64,000 nt of DNA, from assembly GCF_937958655.1 (NCBI RefSeq), contig NZ_CALGNH010000014.1, positions 1 to 64,000 on the forward strand, read 5' to 3'. Below the pieces are notes generated by a model. That model was not told the origin of the DNA. It saw only the letters and a list, made by a program, of their open reading frames with translations, and did no database searches. The translations under genes and the position numbers were made by a program. Positions 34,506 to 43,026 of this stretch are shown here, one piece after another. The stretch is from an uncultured Winogradskyella sp. (lineage in GTDB: Bacteria > Bacteroidota > Bacteroidia > Flavobacteriales > Flavobacteriaceae). Every line of letters begins with the position of its first letter. Within the stretch, counting starts at the first letter, position 1.

Positions 34506-35018
34506 CTAATTCAATACTCTCCTCGCCTGCACATAGGCAAAATACCAATACTTTTCCGCTAAGGACGATATCATAACACCTCTGCTGCTTGAGGCATGTA
34601 TAAACTCAACATTACCAGGGCGTATATTAGTGACGATGCCAACATGGTTGACTTTTCGGCTGTTTTTTTTGGTAGCAAAAAAGACCAAATCACCAACATT
34701 AACGTCCTTAACATCTATCCAATCTCCATAGGATTTAAGGTTGGCCGTTGTTCTTGGTACAGATACATTATGGTCTTTAAAAGACGTGTAAACCAAACCA
34801 GAACAATCCATCCCACGTTTGCTAGTACCACCGTATTTGTAACGGGTACCATTAAATTTCTTAGCGTATTTAGCAATGCTCTCGGCTTTTGCAGAGGCTT
34901 TAGTGTTGGTGTTAACTTTTACGGTATGCGTTTGTCGTTTTTTACTAGAATAGGTTTTTTTGGATTTACAACTGCAGCACAATAAAATTATCAGTAGAAT
35001 GGGTAAAATTTGTTTCAT
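34506..35018 (-). CDS. NlpC/P60 (C40) cell-wall peptidase lipoprotein
   Basis: 170 residues: lipoprotein signal (LLIILLCCSC), a basic Ser/Lys/Thr linker, then the NlpC/P60 domain with catalytic Cys72 (MDCSGLVY), His125 (VNHVGIV) and third-site His141 (FIHASSSRG). It probably cuts peptide stems of peptidoglycan as an envelope-anchored endopeptidase. It is the last gene of the surE-lpxB run on the minus strand. Its start codon lies 2 bp after the heptamer array that fills the gap from lpxB, so its translation-initiation region is repeat DNA. Confidence 0.92.
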   Translation of the reverse strand: MKQILPILLIILLCCSCKSKKTYSSKKRQTHTVKVNTNTKASAKAESIAKYAKKFNGTRYKYGGTSKRGMDCSGLVYTSFKDHNVSVPRTTANLKSYGDWIDVKDVNVGDLVFFATKKNSRKVNHVGIVTNIRPGNVEFIHASSSRGVMISSLAEKYWYFAYVQARRVLN

Positions 35019-35019
35019 T

Positions 35020-35159
35020 TCTCTAATCTCTAATCTCTAATCTCTAATCTCTAATCTCTAATCTCTAATCTCTAATCTCTAATCTCTAATCTCTAATCTC
35101 TAATCTCTAATCTCTAATCTCTAATCTCTAATTTCTAATTTCTAATCTCTCATCTCTAA
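35020..35159. repeat. Heptamer tandem array (TCTCTAA)x20
   Basis: Twenty contiguous 7-nt units: sixteen perfect TCTCTAA copies (35020-35131), then TTTCTAA, TTTCTAA, TCTCTCA and TCTCTAA. The array covers the last ten or so codons of lpxB and all of the lpxB-NlpC/P60 gap. It is a direct tandem repeat without spacers, so it is not a CRISPR array. Confidence 0.97.
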
Positions 35160-36261
35160 TCTTTTCATAAATCAATCGTGCAGCAGTGGCGCTGGCTCCT
35201 TTGCCGCCAAGCTTTTTTTCTAAATCGTAATAATCTAAGAAAAGTTGTTCTCGTTTTTCCGAATTTAAGATCGTAGTCAATTCTTTATTAAGGCGCTTTT
35301 TATTTAAATCACCTTGTATGAGTTCGGTAACTACTTCACGATCCATAATCAAATTAACTAACGAAATAAATTTAAGCGTTATTATACGTTTAGCAATCTG
35401 GTAAGAAAGCCAATTCGCTTTATAGCATACGACTTGCGGTACTTTAAATAATGCCGTTTCCAATGTTGCAGTGCCAGAAGTAACTAAGGCAGCATAAGCA
35501 ATACTTAATAAATCGTAGGTTTTGTTAGAAATAAAACTCACATTATCTTGTTTTATAAAAGGCTTATAAAAATCATAATCTTGGCTAGGTGCTCCAGCAA
35601 TAACGAACTGATAATCTTCAAAATCGTTAACTAAGCTCAACATAACTCCGAGCATTTTGGTGATTTCTTGCTTACGGCTGCCAGGTAATAAAGCAATAAT
35701 AGGTTTGGTGCTTAATTTATAGGTGTTTCTAAATTCAATTTCATTAATCTGAGGTCTATTCGCAATTGCATCAATCAGGGGATGGCCCACAAAGTGGACG
35801 TTGTAATTATATTTTTTGTAGAAGTCCTTTTCAAAAGGTAGAATACAATACATGGCATCTACGTCGCGTTTAATTTTTTCAACACGTCCAGCTCTAGAGG
35901 CCCAAACCTGTGGGGAAATATAATAATGGGTTATAAAATTTTTCCCTTTTGCCCATTTGGCAATTCTAAGATTAAAGCCCGAGTTGTCAATAAAAATGAT
36001 AACATCGGGTATAAAGGCTTCAATATCTTGTTTACAAAATTTGAGATGACTAGAGATTTTCTTAAGGTTTAAGATGACCTCGGCAAAGCCCATAAATTGA
36101 CGCTCTTTGTAATGCATTACCAATTCACCGCCAACGGCTTTCATTAAATCTCCTCCCCAAAATCTTATGGTTGCTTTGTTATCTTCCTTAAATAGAGCCT
36201 TCATGAGGTTAGAACCGTGTAAATCGCCCGAAGCTTCGCCAACAATGATGTAATATTTCAT
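35128..36261 (-). CDS. lpxB: Lipid-A-disaccharide synthase
   Basis: A 377-residue GT19 glycosyltransferase joining UDP-diacylglucosamine and lipid X in lipid A synthesis. Characteristic stretches: YYIIVGEASGDLHGSNLM, GFAEVILNLKKI, FIDNSGFNLRIAKW, ISPQVWASRAGRV, FVGHPLIDAI, ALLPGSRKQEI and ALVTSGTATLETALF. The C-terminus (EKIRDERLEIRN) is translated from the degenerate end of the heptamer array, and the stop TAG at 35128-35130 is itself part of a repeat unit. It is 7 bp downstream of a small membrane protein gene. Confidence 0.95.
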   Translation of the reverse strand: MKYYIIVGEASGDLHGSNLMKALFKEDNKATIRFWGGDLMKAVGGELVMHYKERQFMGFAEVILNLKKISSHLKFCKQDIEAFIPDVIIFIDNSGFNLRIAKWAKGKNFITHYYISPQVWASRAGRVEKIKRDVDAMYCILPFEKDFYKKYNYNVHFVGHPLIDAIANRPQINEIEFRNTYKLSTKPIIALLPGSRKQEITKMLGVMLSLVNDFEDYQFVIAGAPSQDYDFYKPFIKQDNVSFISNKTYDLLSIAYAALVTSGTATLETALFKVPQVVCYKANWLSYQIAKRIITLKFISLVNLIMDREVVTELIQGDLNKKRLNKELTTILNSEKREQLFLDYYDLEKKLGGKGASATAARLIYEKIRDERLEIRN

Positions 36262-36268
36262 GTGTTTG

Positions 36269-36553
36269 TTAATTCATGAATTTAATAATCATGGTAATTA
36301 CAAAGACCAAAATTGTTGCAATTAGTACACCTTTGGCTCTGTTGTCTCTGTTTTTCTTTAGAAATAAAAAGAATGCACCTAGATTTAAAAGTGCTCCAAT
36401 ACTCATAAGTTTAGTTAAGGTGCCGTTTGCAATGGCTGAGGCAACAACATTAGACCAATCATCTGATTTTCCAAATATTTGAATGGCAAAGACCAGTCCA
36501 AAAACTGCAGCAATTAAGCCAACACCGAATCCTATTAAAATTTCTTTTTTCAT
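36269..36553 (-). CDS. Small membrane protein in the surE-lpxB operon
   Basis: 94 residues from ATG 36553, with three hydrophobic segments (IGFGVGLIAAVFGLVFAI, LMSIGALLNLGAFFLFL, VLIATILVFVITMII). The 14 extra residues offered by an upstream start look non-native. It lies between surE and lpxB on the same strand. No function is recognised; the same kind of protein often occurs at this site in flavobacteria. Confidence 0.75.
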   Translation of the reverse strand: MKKEILIGFGVGLIAAVFGLVFAIQIFGKSDDWSNVVASAIANGTLTKLMSIGALLNLGAFFLFLKKNRDNRAKGVLIATILVFVITMIIKFMN

Positions 36554-36598
36554 ATTAATTTGCCGCTTAAAGCGGTAATCTTTTAAAAGTGTCAATAA

Positions 36599-37369
36599 CT
36601 AATTCAACTTCCAAGTATTCAGCTTCTGTATTTCGCGATAAGCAGTTAAATCAAACTGTACAGGTACTACAGAGACGTAGCCATTGGCTAGTGCCCATTC
36701 GTCTGTATCCTCGCCATTGTCCATATTTACAAATGTTCCTGCTAACCAATAATAGTCGCGTCCCATTGGGTTAGTGCGTTTATCAAATTCCTCTTCCCAA
36801 TTAGCACGTGCTTGGCGACATACTTTAATACCTTTTATTTCTTTTTCTTTAATATTTGGTAAATTAACGTTTAATACCACACCGTCTGAAAGTCCGTTCT
36901 CTAAAACCTGACGTGTTATGGTTTCTACAAAGGATCTACAATGTTTAAAATTAGCACTCCAGTTGTAATCTAATAACGAAAACCCAACCGCAGGTATGCC
37001 TTCTATACCAGCCTCTATAGCAGCGCTCATTGTACCAGAATAAATAACATTGATAGATGAATTTGAGCCATGGTTAATCCCAGAAACACAAATATCTGGT
37101 TTACGATCTAAAATCTCCCTTACAGCTAGTTTTACACAATCTGCCGGAGTACCAGAGCAGCTATATTCAGGCTGTTTACCATCAATATTTACGTTTTCTA
37201 AATGTAGCGTAGCGTTTACTGTAATAGCATGTCCCATGCCGCTTTGAGGGCTGTCTGGTGCCACCACAATGACGTCTCCAATTTGTCGCATTATAGAAAT
37301 TAGCATTCTAATTCCTGGTGCTGTAATTCCATCATCATTGGTCACTAAAATCAAAGGACGTTTAGACAT
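36599..37369 (-). CDS. surE: 5'/3'-nucleotidase SurE
   Basis: A 256-residue survival protein with the metal-binding start ILVTNDDGITAPGI (Asp12-Asp13), SPQSGMGHAITV, CSGTPADCVKLA and SGINHGSNSSINVIYSGTMSAA, all diagnostic. It dephosphorylates nucleoside monophosphates and is the first gene of the minus-strand surE-membrane protein-lpxB-NlpC/P60 run. It is divergent from the tail-specific protease gene at 37534. Confidence 0.95.
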   Translation of the reverse strand: MSKRPLILVTNDDGITAPGIRMLISIMRQIGDVIVVAPDSPQSGMGHAITVNATLHLENVNIDGKQPEYSCSGTPADCVKLAVREILDRKPDICVSGINHGSNSSINVIYSGTMSAAIEAGIEGIPAVGFSLLDYNWSANFKHCRSFVETITRQVLENGLSDGVVLNVNLPNIKEKEIKGIKVCRQARANWEEEFDKRTNPMGRDYYWLAGTFVNMDNGEDTDEWALANGYVSVVPVQFDLTAYREIQKLNTWKLN

Positions 37370-37533
37370 GTTTATAAGTTTAGTTTAGATACTGTAAAAA
37401 TACTAAAAAGCTCAAGAATGACCAGTAATTGTAGCTTTAACAAAAAATTAGTGCCTCCTTTTTTCTTGGCATGGTTTTTTCTTCTATTTTAGTAATCTGT
37501 AGAAATGCCACTAATCATTTTAAAAAATAAACT

Positions 37534-39708
37534 ATGCGAGGGAATTATAAGTTTTTGTTATTAGCATTATTAATAGCATTTGCATCATGCAGCTTTACCA
37601 ACAAAACGTTTGAAAATCCTGACAAAGATAAATTGTTAATACAGTTAATCACCTATGTTCTCAACCAAGGGCATTTTAATCCGCAAGATATTAATGATGA
37701 TTTTTCAGCCAATGTGTTTGATGATTACTTAAATCAGCTAGACCCGTTTAAGCGCTATTTTTATCAATCGGATATCAAAGAATTTGAAGCTTATAAGAAT
37801 CAAATAGACGATCAGATTAAAGCTTATGACGTCACCTTTTTCGATTTAACGCATAATAGATTATTAATGCGTATTGAGGAATCTAAAAAACTGTATGCTA
37901 AAATTTTAGATAAGCCATTCGATTTCAATCAAAATGAAACGTATTCTGCGGATTATGAAACCTTAGATTATGTAGATAGTAAGCGTGAAATGAAAGAGCG
38001 TTGGAGACAACAGCTTAAATTTTCTACAATCGCAAATTATGATGATGCTATTTCTCAGCGTAATTCTAATTTAGAAACTAATAATTTACCAGAAGGTGCG
38101 TTTTCTTCACAAAATGATAAACCAAAGTCCATAAAGAAGAAATCGTTAAAAGAGCTTGAAAAAGAAGCGCGAGAAGTAACAAAGAGATCACTTGATGAAT
38201 TGTACGATTTTATAGATGATAGACAGCGTAAAGATTGGTTTGCGGTATATATAAACGCTATTGTAGAAGAATTTGATCCGCATACCTTCTATTTTGCACC
38301 AGAAGACAAAGACCGCTTTGATGTGGCCATGTCGGGTAAGTTTGAAGGTATTGGAGCAAGACTTCAAAAACGAATGGATGCAATTTTGGTGAATGAAATA
38401 ATTAGCGGTGGCCCTGCTTGGAGAGCTAATGAATTAGAAGTTGGTGATCAAATCCTAAAGGTAAGACAAGAAGAGGAAGTTGAGGCGGTTAATATTGTAG
38501 GTATGCCTTTAGATGAGGCTATTAAATTAATTAAAGGAACCAAGGGTACCACCGTTGTTTTAACACTAAAAAAAGTAGATGGGACAATAGAGGATATTTT
38601 TATTACAAGAGATATTGTAGAATTAGAGGAAACTTATGCAAAGTCTTCTACAGTGAATAAAGACGGTAAAACCTATGGTATAATAAATTTACCTAAATTT
38701 TACGTAGACTTTCAGAGTTACGATAATAGAAATGCGGCTTCAGATATTAAACAAGAAATTATTCGTCTTAAAGAACAAGGCATGGAAGGCCTTGTCTTAG
38801 ATTTAAGAAATAATGGAGGTGGTTCCTTGCAAACCGTTGTGGATATTGTAGGGCTATTTATTGAACAAGGTCCTGTGGTACAGGTAAAAACTACTGGAGA
38901 ACCAAAAGAAGTATTGAGGGATCAAGACAGTACGATATATTGGGATGGTCCGTTAGTAGTAATGGTGAATGAATTATCCGCTTCGGCATCTGAAATTTTA
39001 GCGGCAGCCATGCAAGATTATAAACGCGCTATTATTATAGGAAGCAAACAAACCTATGGTAAAGGCACAGTTCAAAACGTGTTTGATCTTAACCGTATGG
39101 TGCGTAATAACTCTAATGGAGATATGGGAGCTTTAAAGTTTACAACCCAAAAGTTTTATAGAATCAATGGTGGTTCTACACAATTAGAAGGGGTAAAGAG
39201 TGATGTTGTAGTGCCAGATCGTTATAGCTACATAGATATTGGAGAAAAAGACCAAGAAAACCCACTGCCTTGGGATAAAATAGATGCTGTAGATTACGAA
39301 TTTTGGGGCAATTATTTTGATTATGATGCCACTATTGAAAAAAGTAAGGCACGTATGGCTTCTAACCAGCAGTTAAAATTAATAGATGCTAATGCTCAAT
39401 GGGTTAAAAAGATAAGAGATAGAGAAGTATATTCTTTAAAATACGAAGACTACAAAAAAGTGATGGAGCTTAATGAGGAGGAAGCAAAACGATTTGAAAA
39501 GCTCTCAGAATACAAAACCGATTTAACCTTTAGTTCTTTACCTTACGAAATGAAGTTGATGGATGAAGACTCGGTTTTAAAAGAAAAGCGCACACGTTGG
39601 CATAAGAGTTTGTCTAAGGATGTTTACATTGAAGAAGCTTTAAATGTATTAAACGACTTAAAAACGACTTATGCTATTAAAAACAAAGTAGCGGAAGTAA
39701 AAAACTAA
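37534..39708 (+). CDS. prc: Tail-specific (S41A) carboxy-terminal processing protease
   Basis: A 724-residue exported protease with lipobox-like FASCSF near residue 20. In order: N-terminal helical domain (DDYLNQLDPFKRYFYQSDI), PDZ domain around residues 265-355 (FEGIGARLQKRMDAILVNEI, GGPAWRANELEVGDQILKV), the S41 core (EGLVLDLRNNGGGSLQ, VNELSASASEILAAAMQDY with the Ser, KQTYGKGTVQNVF with the Lys), and the C-terminal DUF3340. This is the Prc/Tsp layout, trimming periplasmic proteins such as lipid-modified and penicillin-binding proteins. Confidence 0.93.
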   Translation: MRGNYKFLLLALLIAFASCSFTNKTFENPDKDKLLIQLITYVLNQGHFNPQDINDDFSANVFDDYLNQLDPFKRYFYQSDIKEFEAYKNQIDDQIKAYDVTFFDLTHNRLLMRIEESKKLYAKILDKPFDFNQNETYSADYETLDYVDSKREMKERWRQQLKFSTIANYDDAISQRNSNLETNNLPEGAFSSQNDKPKSIKKKSLKELEKEAREVTKRSLDELYDFIDDRQRKDWFAVYINAIVEEFDPHTFYFAPEDKDRFDVAMSGKFEGIGARLQKRMDAILVNEIISGGPAWRANELEVGDQILKVRQEEEVEAVNIVGMPLDEAIKLIKGTKGTTVVLTLKKVDGTIEDIFITRDIVELEETYAKSSTVNKDGKTYGIINLPKFYVDFQSYDNRNAASDIKQEIIRLKEQGMEGLVLDLRNNGGGSLQTVVDIVGLFIEQGPVVQVKTTGEPKEVLRDQDSTIYWDGPLVVMVNELSASASEILAAAMQDYKRAIIIGSKQTYGKGTVQNVFDLNRMVRNNSNGDMGALKFTTQKFYRINGGSTQLEGVKSDVVVPDRYSYIDIGEKDQENPLPWDKIDAVDYEFWGNYFDYDATIEKSKARMASNQQLKLIDANAQWVKKIRDREVYSLKYEDYKKVMELNEEEAKRFEKLSEYKTDLTFSSLPYEMKLMDEDSVLKEKRTRWHKSLSKDVYIEEALNVLNDLKTTYAIKNKVAEVKN

Positions 39709-39856
39709 TTTTTAGCCAAAAATGATATTCTGTGGAGTTAAAATCTTGGTTATCGAATAAAGGTAAACAATGAATTGTATTCTCTAGGATTATTGAAATG
39801 ATAATATATTTTAATTGAAGATACCTAGCGTAGCTAATTAGATGTGTGTCCGCATA

Positions 39857-40948
39857 ATGAATAATCACAAATCACTTACAGGTTTAGCGCTTCAAAAGTT
39901 TAAAACAAACTTTTGGGGCGTTTTTAGTTTAAGTCTTACCGCTTGTATTGGGTTAATTTCAGTTTTCGCTTACGTTTTAGCGCCAGATGCCTCTAAGAAT
40001 GCCAATCAAATGCATTTGTCTATTCATTCTAAACCACCTAGGTTTGAAGTGCAAATGCTAACTATGCCTTCGAGTATAGAGTCTAATCAAAACCTTTTAT
40101 CTCGGTTGTTTTTTGGTAAGATAAATACGGATACGGAGATTCCTATTCAGTCTTATAAGGTTATTGGAGATAAGCTGCACTATGTAGAATATGCATCAGA
40201 TGGTTTGCAAGGGTTAGAAAAACAAGTTAATTTAAGTCAATTTCCAAATTCAGATTATAAATTTTTTATTAATAATCGAAGCTTTATATTTGGTACAGAT
40301 AAATATGGACGCGATTATCTTAGCCGTATTTTAATCGGATCTCGAATCTCATTTTTTATTGGCTTTGTTGCTGTATTTATTTCGCTCATAGTTGGGCTTT
40401 TAATGGGAAGTTTAGCTGGTTATTATGGGGGAAAGGTCGATGCTGTGATTATGTGGATTATAAATGTAACGTGGTCCATTCCTACCTTATTATTAGTTAT
40501 CGCCATAACTTTAGCCTTAGGTAAAGGGTTTTGGCAAGTGTTTATTGCAGTCGGTTTAACCATGTGGGTTGAGGTAGCGAGGGTTGTGAGAGGGCAAATT
40601 ATCAGTGCTAGGGAAATGCAATATGTCACGGCTGCTAGAGCTTTAGGATATCGGGATTATCGAATAATCACGAAACATATTTTACCAAACATTTTTGGGC
40701 CTTTAATTGTAATTTCTGCAGCAAATTTTGCTGCTGCAATTTTAATAGAAAGCGGTTTAAGCTTTTTGGGTATTGGGGCGCAACCACCAATGGCAAGTTG
40801 GGGTGCAATGATAAAAGACCATTACAATTACATCATTCTTGGGAAACCTTATTTGGCATTAATACCAGGAATATGTATTATGCTATTGGTAATGGCTTTT
40901 ATGTTGGTTGGGAATGCGCTTAGGGATGCTTTGGACGTTAAAACCTAG
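39857..40948 (+). CDS. ABC transporter permease (DppC/OppC family), orphan
   Basis: A 363-residue inner-membrane permease from ATG 39857 (39842 is also in frame). After helix 1 comes a 100-residue periplasmic loop, then the BPD_transp_1 domain with GTDKYGRDYLSRILIGSRIS and the EAA loop EMQYVTAARALGYRDYRIITKHILPN. It resembles the C subunit of peptide importers. Neither the partner permease, ATPase nor binding protein is nearby. It is the last core gene before the accessory island. Confidence 0.88.
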   Translation: MNNHKSLTGLALQKFKTNFWGVFSLSLTACIGLISVFAYVLAPDASKNANQMHLSIHSKPPRFEVQMLTMPSSIESNQNLLSRLFFGKINTDTEIPIQSYKVIGDKLHYVEYASDGLQGLEKQVNLSQFPNSDYKFFINNRSFIFGTDKYGRDYLSRILIGSRISFFIGFVAVFISLIVGLLMGSLAGYYGGKVDAVIMWIINVTWSIPTLLLVIAITLALGKGFWQVFIAVGLTMWVEVARVVRGQIISAREMQYVTAARALGYRDYRIITKHILPNIFGPLIVISAANFAAAILIESGLSFLGIGAQPPMASWGAMIKDHYNYIILGKPYLALIPGICIMLLVMAFMLVGNALRDALDVKT

Positions 40949-40954
40949 TATGTT

Positions 40955-41368
40955 TTATGCCGTCCCATTTTCTAAAGCATTGACTTTTCGCATTAGCATT
41001 TCAATCCTAATATCTTTAGAGTTTACAAGCGCATTAAGATCCTTAATTCTTGCCTTTAGTTGGTCTATTAGCTCATAGGGTAAATTAGTGTTAATACCAT
41101 TATATAATTCGTCATTACTTATTTTTGGATAAGCCGTCGTAATATCTTTTACGGTCTTTGTGTCTGTTTTGTTGATGCGTTGCATAAAATCAGTCACCTC
41201 AATATTATAGATAGTGGCTAGCTTGTAAAGATGCTCTAAAGTTATTTTAGCTTTACCACACTCTAAATTAGAGTAAGTCTTTTGTGAAATGTTAAGCTCG
41301 TGGGCGATAAAACTTTGGGTGTAATTTTTGTCTAGCCGAAGTATTTTAATGTGTTGAGCGGCAATCAT
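40955..41368 (-). CDS. XRE-family regulator with C-terminal coiled coil
   Basis: 137 residues: an N-terminal helix-turn-helix (LRLDKNYTQSFIAHELNISQ, KTYSNLECGKAKITLEHLYK), a mid linker and a C-terminal coiled coil (LIDQLKARIKDLNALVNSKD, IRIEMLMRKVNALENG) that should drive dimerisation. It is divergent from the secreted glycine-zipper gene at 42031 over a 660-bp palindrome-rich gap, and is the best candidate regulator of the island. Confidence 0.85.
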   Translation of the reverse strand: MIAAQHIKILRLDKNYTQSFIAHELNISQKTYSNLECGKAKITLEHLYKLATIYNIEVTDFMQRINKTDTKTVKDITTAYPKISNDELYNGINTNLPYELIDQLKARIKDLNALVNSKDIRIEMLMRKVNALENGTA

Positions 41369-41500
41369 AGGTAGTTAAGTCGTTTGAGTGATCTGTCATT
41401 AGATATCAGTGTGCTTTAAATGATTGATTTGGTAACTAACGCAAAATCAGTATAGTTAATAGCTTTTAATAAGCAATTTACTACAAAAATTTGTTTCTCA

Positions 41501-41541
41501 ATTACGGTTTTTCCGTAACACCTTTACGGAAAAACCGTAAT
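41501..41541. promoter_or_regulatory. Nested 41-bp palindrome of TTACGG/CCGTAA half-sites
   Basis: ATTACGGTTTTTCCGTAA (41501-41518) and its exact reverse complement (41524-41541) surround a 5-nt CACCT spacer. Each arm is itself a TTACGG-N5-CCGTAA inverted repeat, giving four half-sites. It is 133 bp upstream of the XRE start codon and 490 bp before the secreted-protein gene. The rest of the 41369-42030 gap holds the TAGTAAA cluster and an imperfect hairpin at 41835-41861 followed by T5; no coding signal is seen. Confidence 0.7.
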
Positions 41542-41659
41542 CTGTAAGTATGGTAAGGGTTCTGGGGCTAAAAAAATCACTAAAAAAACAGCATTTTTTT
41601 GTTTTTAGTAAAATTTTAATGATGTATACCTACCCAAACCACCTAAAAATTAAGTGCCC

Positions 41660-41737
41660 TAGTAAAAATTTACAGTAGCATAGAACGAGTTTACTTAGAC
41701 CTTAGTAAAAATGGTATCACTTAGTAAATCTTTACTA
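41660..41737. promoter_or_regulatory. TAGTAAA repeat cluster
   Basis: TAGTAAA occurs at 41660-41666, 41703-41709 and 41722-41728, and as the inverse TTTACTA at 41731-41737, the last two forming a TAGTAAA-TC-TTTACTA palindrome. Several sites in 80 bp upstream of an XRE-divergent gene look like a multi-site operator or promoter region. Confidence 0.5.
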
Positions 41738-42030
41738 GGTCAATTTACAAATGCTATATAATTTAGCCTCAAACAAAAAATAACACTAACCAAACTCATG
41801 TTGCCAATGACATAGTTCAATTACCATAAAAAGAGAAAGCCTCTACTAGGTAGAAGCTCTCACAGTTTTTCGTTAAGTAGATAAACTTGCGCTTATTTAT
41901 AATGCAAGTATATAAAAATTTTGTGATATAAGAAGTAGGTTTTATTTACAGGTGCAGAGCTTAAGCACCTTAATAAGCCGCTAATGCTCAATAGCGAAGA
42001 AAATGGGCAAAATCTTATAAAACAAATTAA

Positions 42031-42771
42031 ATGAAAAATTTAAAAAATATAATTTCAACTTTGGTAATGAGTCTTATGTTAATGCTATCTTTAAATGTAG
42101 ATGCACAAAAAAATACATCAACAAGTTTAGATGATATTATAAGATTAATAAAAGAAGGCTCGCCGACTTTTCCAGGTGCTATAGAGTTTCAAAATAGAAG
42201 TAATGACTCGTTTGAAGGCAAGGAAGCTGCAGATTTATTTATTACAAATTTTAAAAATTCTTTAACTGCTGTTCACAATGCTAAGGATAAGAGAAAAGCG
42301 CTTGAGGTTCATTCTTTAGGTAAATCTAAGTTGGAGTATTCGAATCTAGATGAATATGTGAGAAATAATAAAAAAGATGCTTTTGCATCTGAGTTAAATT
42401 TAATTATTAATAACAGTACCTCGGCTGAGGATTTTAACAATAAACTCTCTGATTTATCTAAAAGGGATTTAAAGGGTAGAGATAAGCAATTGGTATACAT
42501 AATGGTAAATATTATGGATATTCTAGAGCAGCATAATTCAACATACAGAAGTTCTTCTCAAGTTAAATGCAGTGGATGGTGGAGCTGTTGGGGGCAATGT
42601 GTTGCAGGAACAATAGGAGGTGCAGTTACAGGTGCCGCGACTCTAGGTATTGCTGGTGCTGCTGTGGGTACAGTAACTGTTCCTGTTGTTGGTACTGTTG
42701 CATTAGGGGCTGTAGGTACAATTGCTGGCGGTATTGGTGGTGCGCTAACGGGAGCTGCTGCTTCTTGTTAA
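42031..42771 (+). CDS. Secreted protein with glycine-zipper, four-cysteine C-terminus (bacteriocin-like)
   Basis: 246 residues: signal peptide (MSLMLMLSLNVDAQ), a polar helical middle (residues 30-175), then an abrupt change to a 67-residue hydrophobic tail with Cys180, Cys186, Cys190 (KCSGWWSCWGQCVAG) and a run of Gly/Ala/Val zippers (TIGGAVTGAATLGIAGAAVG) ending at the final residue Cys246. The pro-region plus Cys/Gly-zipper tail resembles halocin C8-like or pore-forming bacteriocin precursors in layout; no homology is claimed. A two-helix membrane protein follows 24 bp later, where an immunity gene would be. Confidence 0.75.
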   Translation: MKNLKNIISTLVMSLMLMLSLNVDAQKNTSTSLDDIIRLIKEGSPTFPGAIEFQNRSNDSFEGKEAADLFITNFKNSLTAVHNAKDKRKALEVHSLGKSKLEYSNLDEYVRNNKKDAFASELNLIINNSTSAEDFNNKLSDLSKRDLKGRDKQLVYIMVNIMDILEQHNSTYRSSSQVKCSGWWSCWGQCVAGTIGGAVTGAATLGIAGAAVGTVTVPVVGTVALGAVGTIAGGIGGALTGAAASC

Positions 42772-42795
42772 GATAACTTTTGAAAAATAAAAATT

Positions 42796-42978
42796 ATGGA
42801 AAAAAATAAATTACCAATAGTTTTAATTTTAGTTTTGTGGATTTTATTCACTTTGTACATCTTTATTTCAAAAGGAATTAAAAGTGGTTATACCTCATGG
42901 CAGTTTTATGCGTCATTACTAGGATTGGTTATCTCAATAGTTTTTTTGGTCATGGTTTTTCGAAAAATTAAAAGTTAA
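42796..42978 (+). CDS. Small two-helix membrane protein (candidate immunity protein)
   Basis: 60 residues with two hydrophobic helices (LPIVLILVLWILFTLYIFI and FYASLLGLVISIVFLVMVF) and basic termini (KGIKSGYTSW loop, FRKIKS end). It directly follows the glycine-zipper gene and precedes a terminator, so the pair forms one transcript. Size, topology and position fit bacteriocin immunity proteins, but this is inference; no family is recognised. Confidence 0.65.
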   Translation: MEKNKLPIVLILVLWILFTLYIFISKGIKSGYTSWQFYASLLGLVISIVFLVMVFRKIKS

Positions 42979-42986
42979 TTTTTAAA

Positions 42987-43026
42987 GGAGAGCAGGCGCT
43001 TGTTCTAAGTGTCTGTTCTTTTTTTA
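42987..43026 (+). terminator. Intrinsic terminator after the glycine-zipper/membrane pair
   Basis: AGAGCAGGCGC pairs fully with GTGTCTGTTCT when G-U pairs are allowed, with a 9-nt loop, and is followed by a T7 run. Confidence 0.75.

Noticed and set aside
35020-35159. Possible CRISPR array
   Set aside because: Units are 7 nt, contiguous and without spacers; no cas genes are near. It is a simple tandem repeat.
42567-42776. Cysteine-rich 69-residue frame overlapping the glycine-zipper gene
   Set aside because: It is the +2 reading of Gly/Ala codons (GGT/GCT), which yields Cys and Tyr by composition. The main frame has signal peptide and start.
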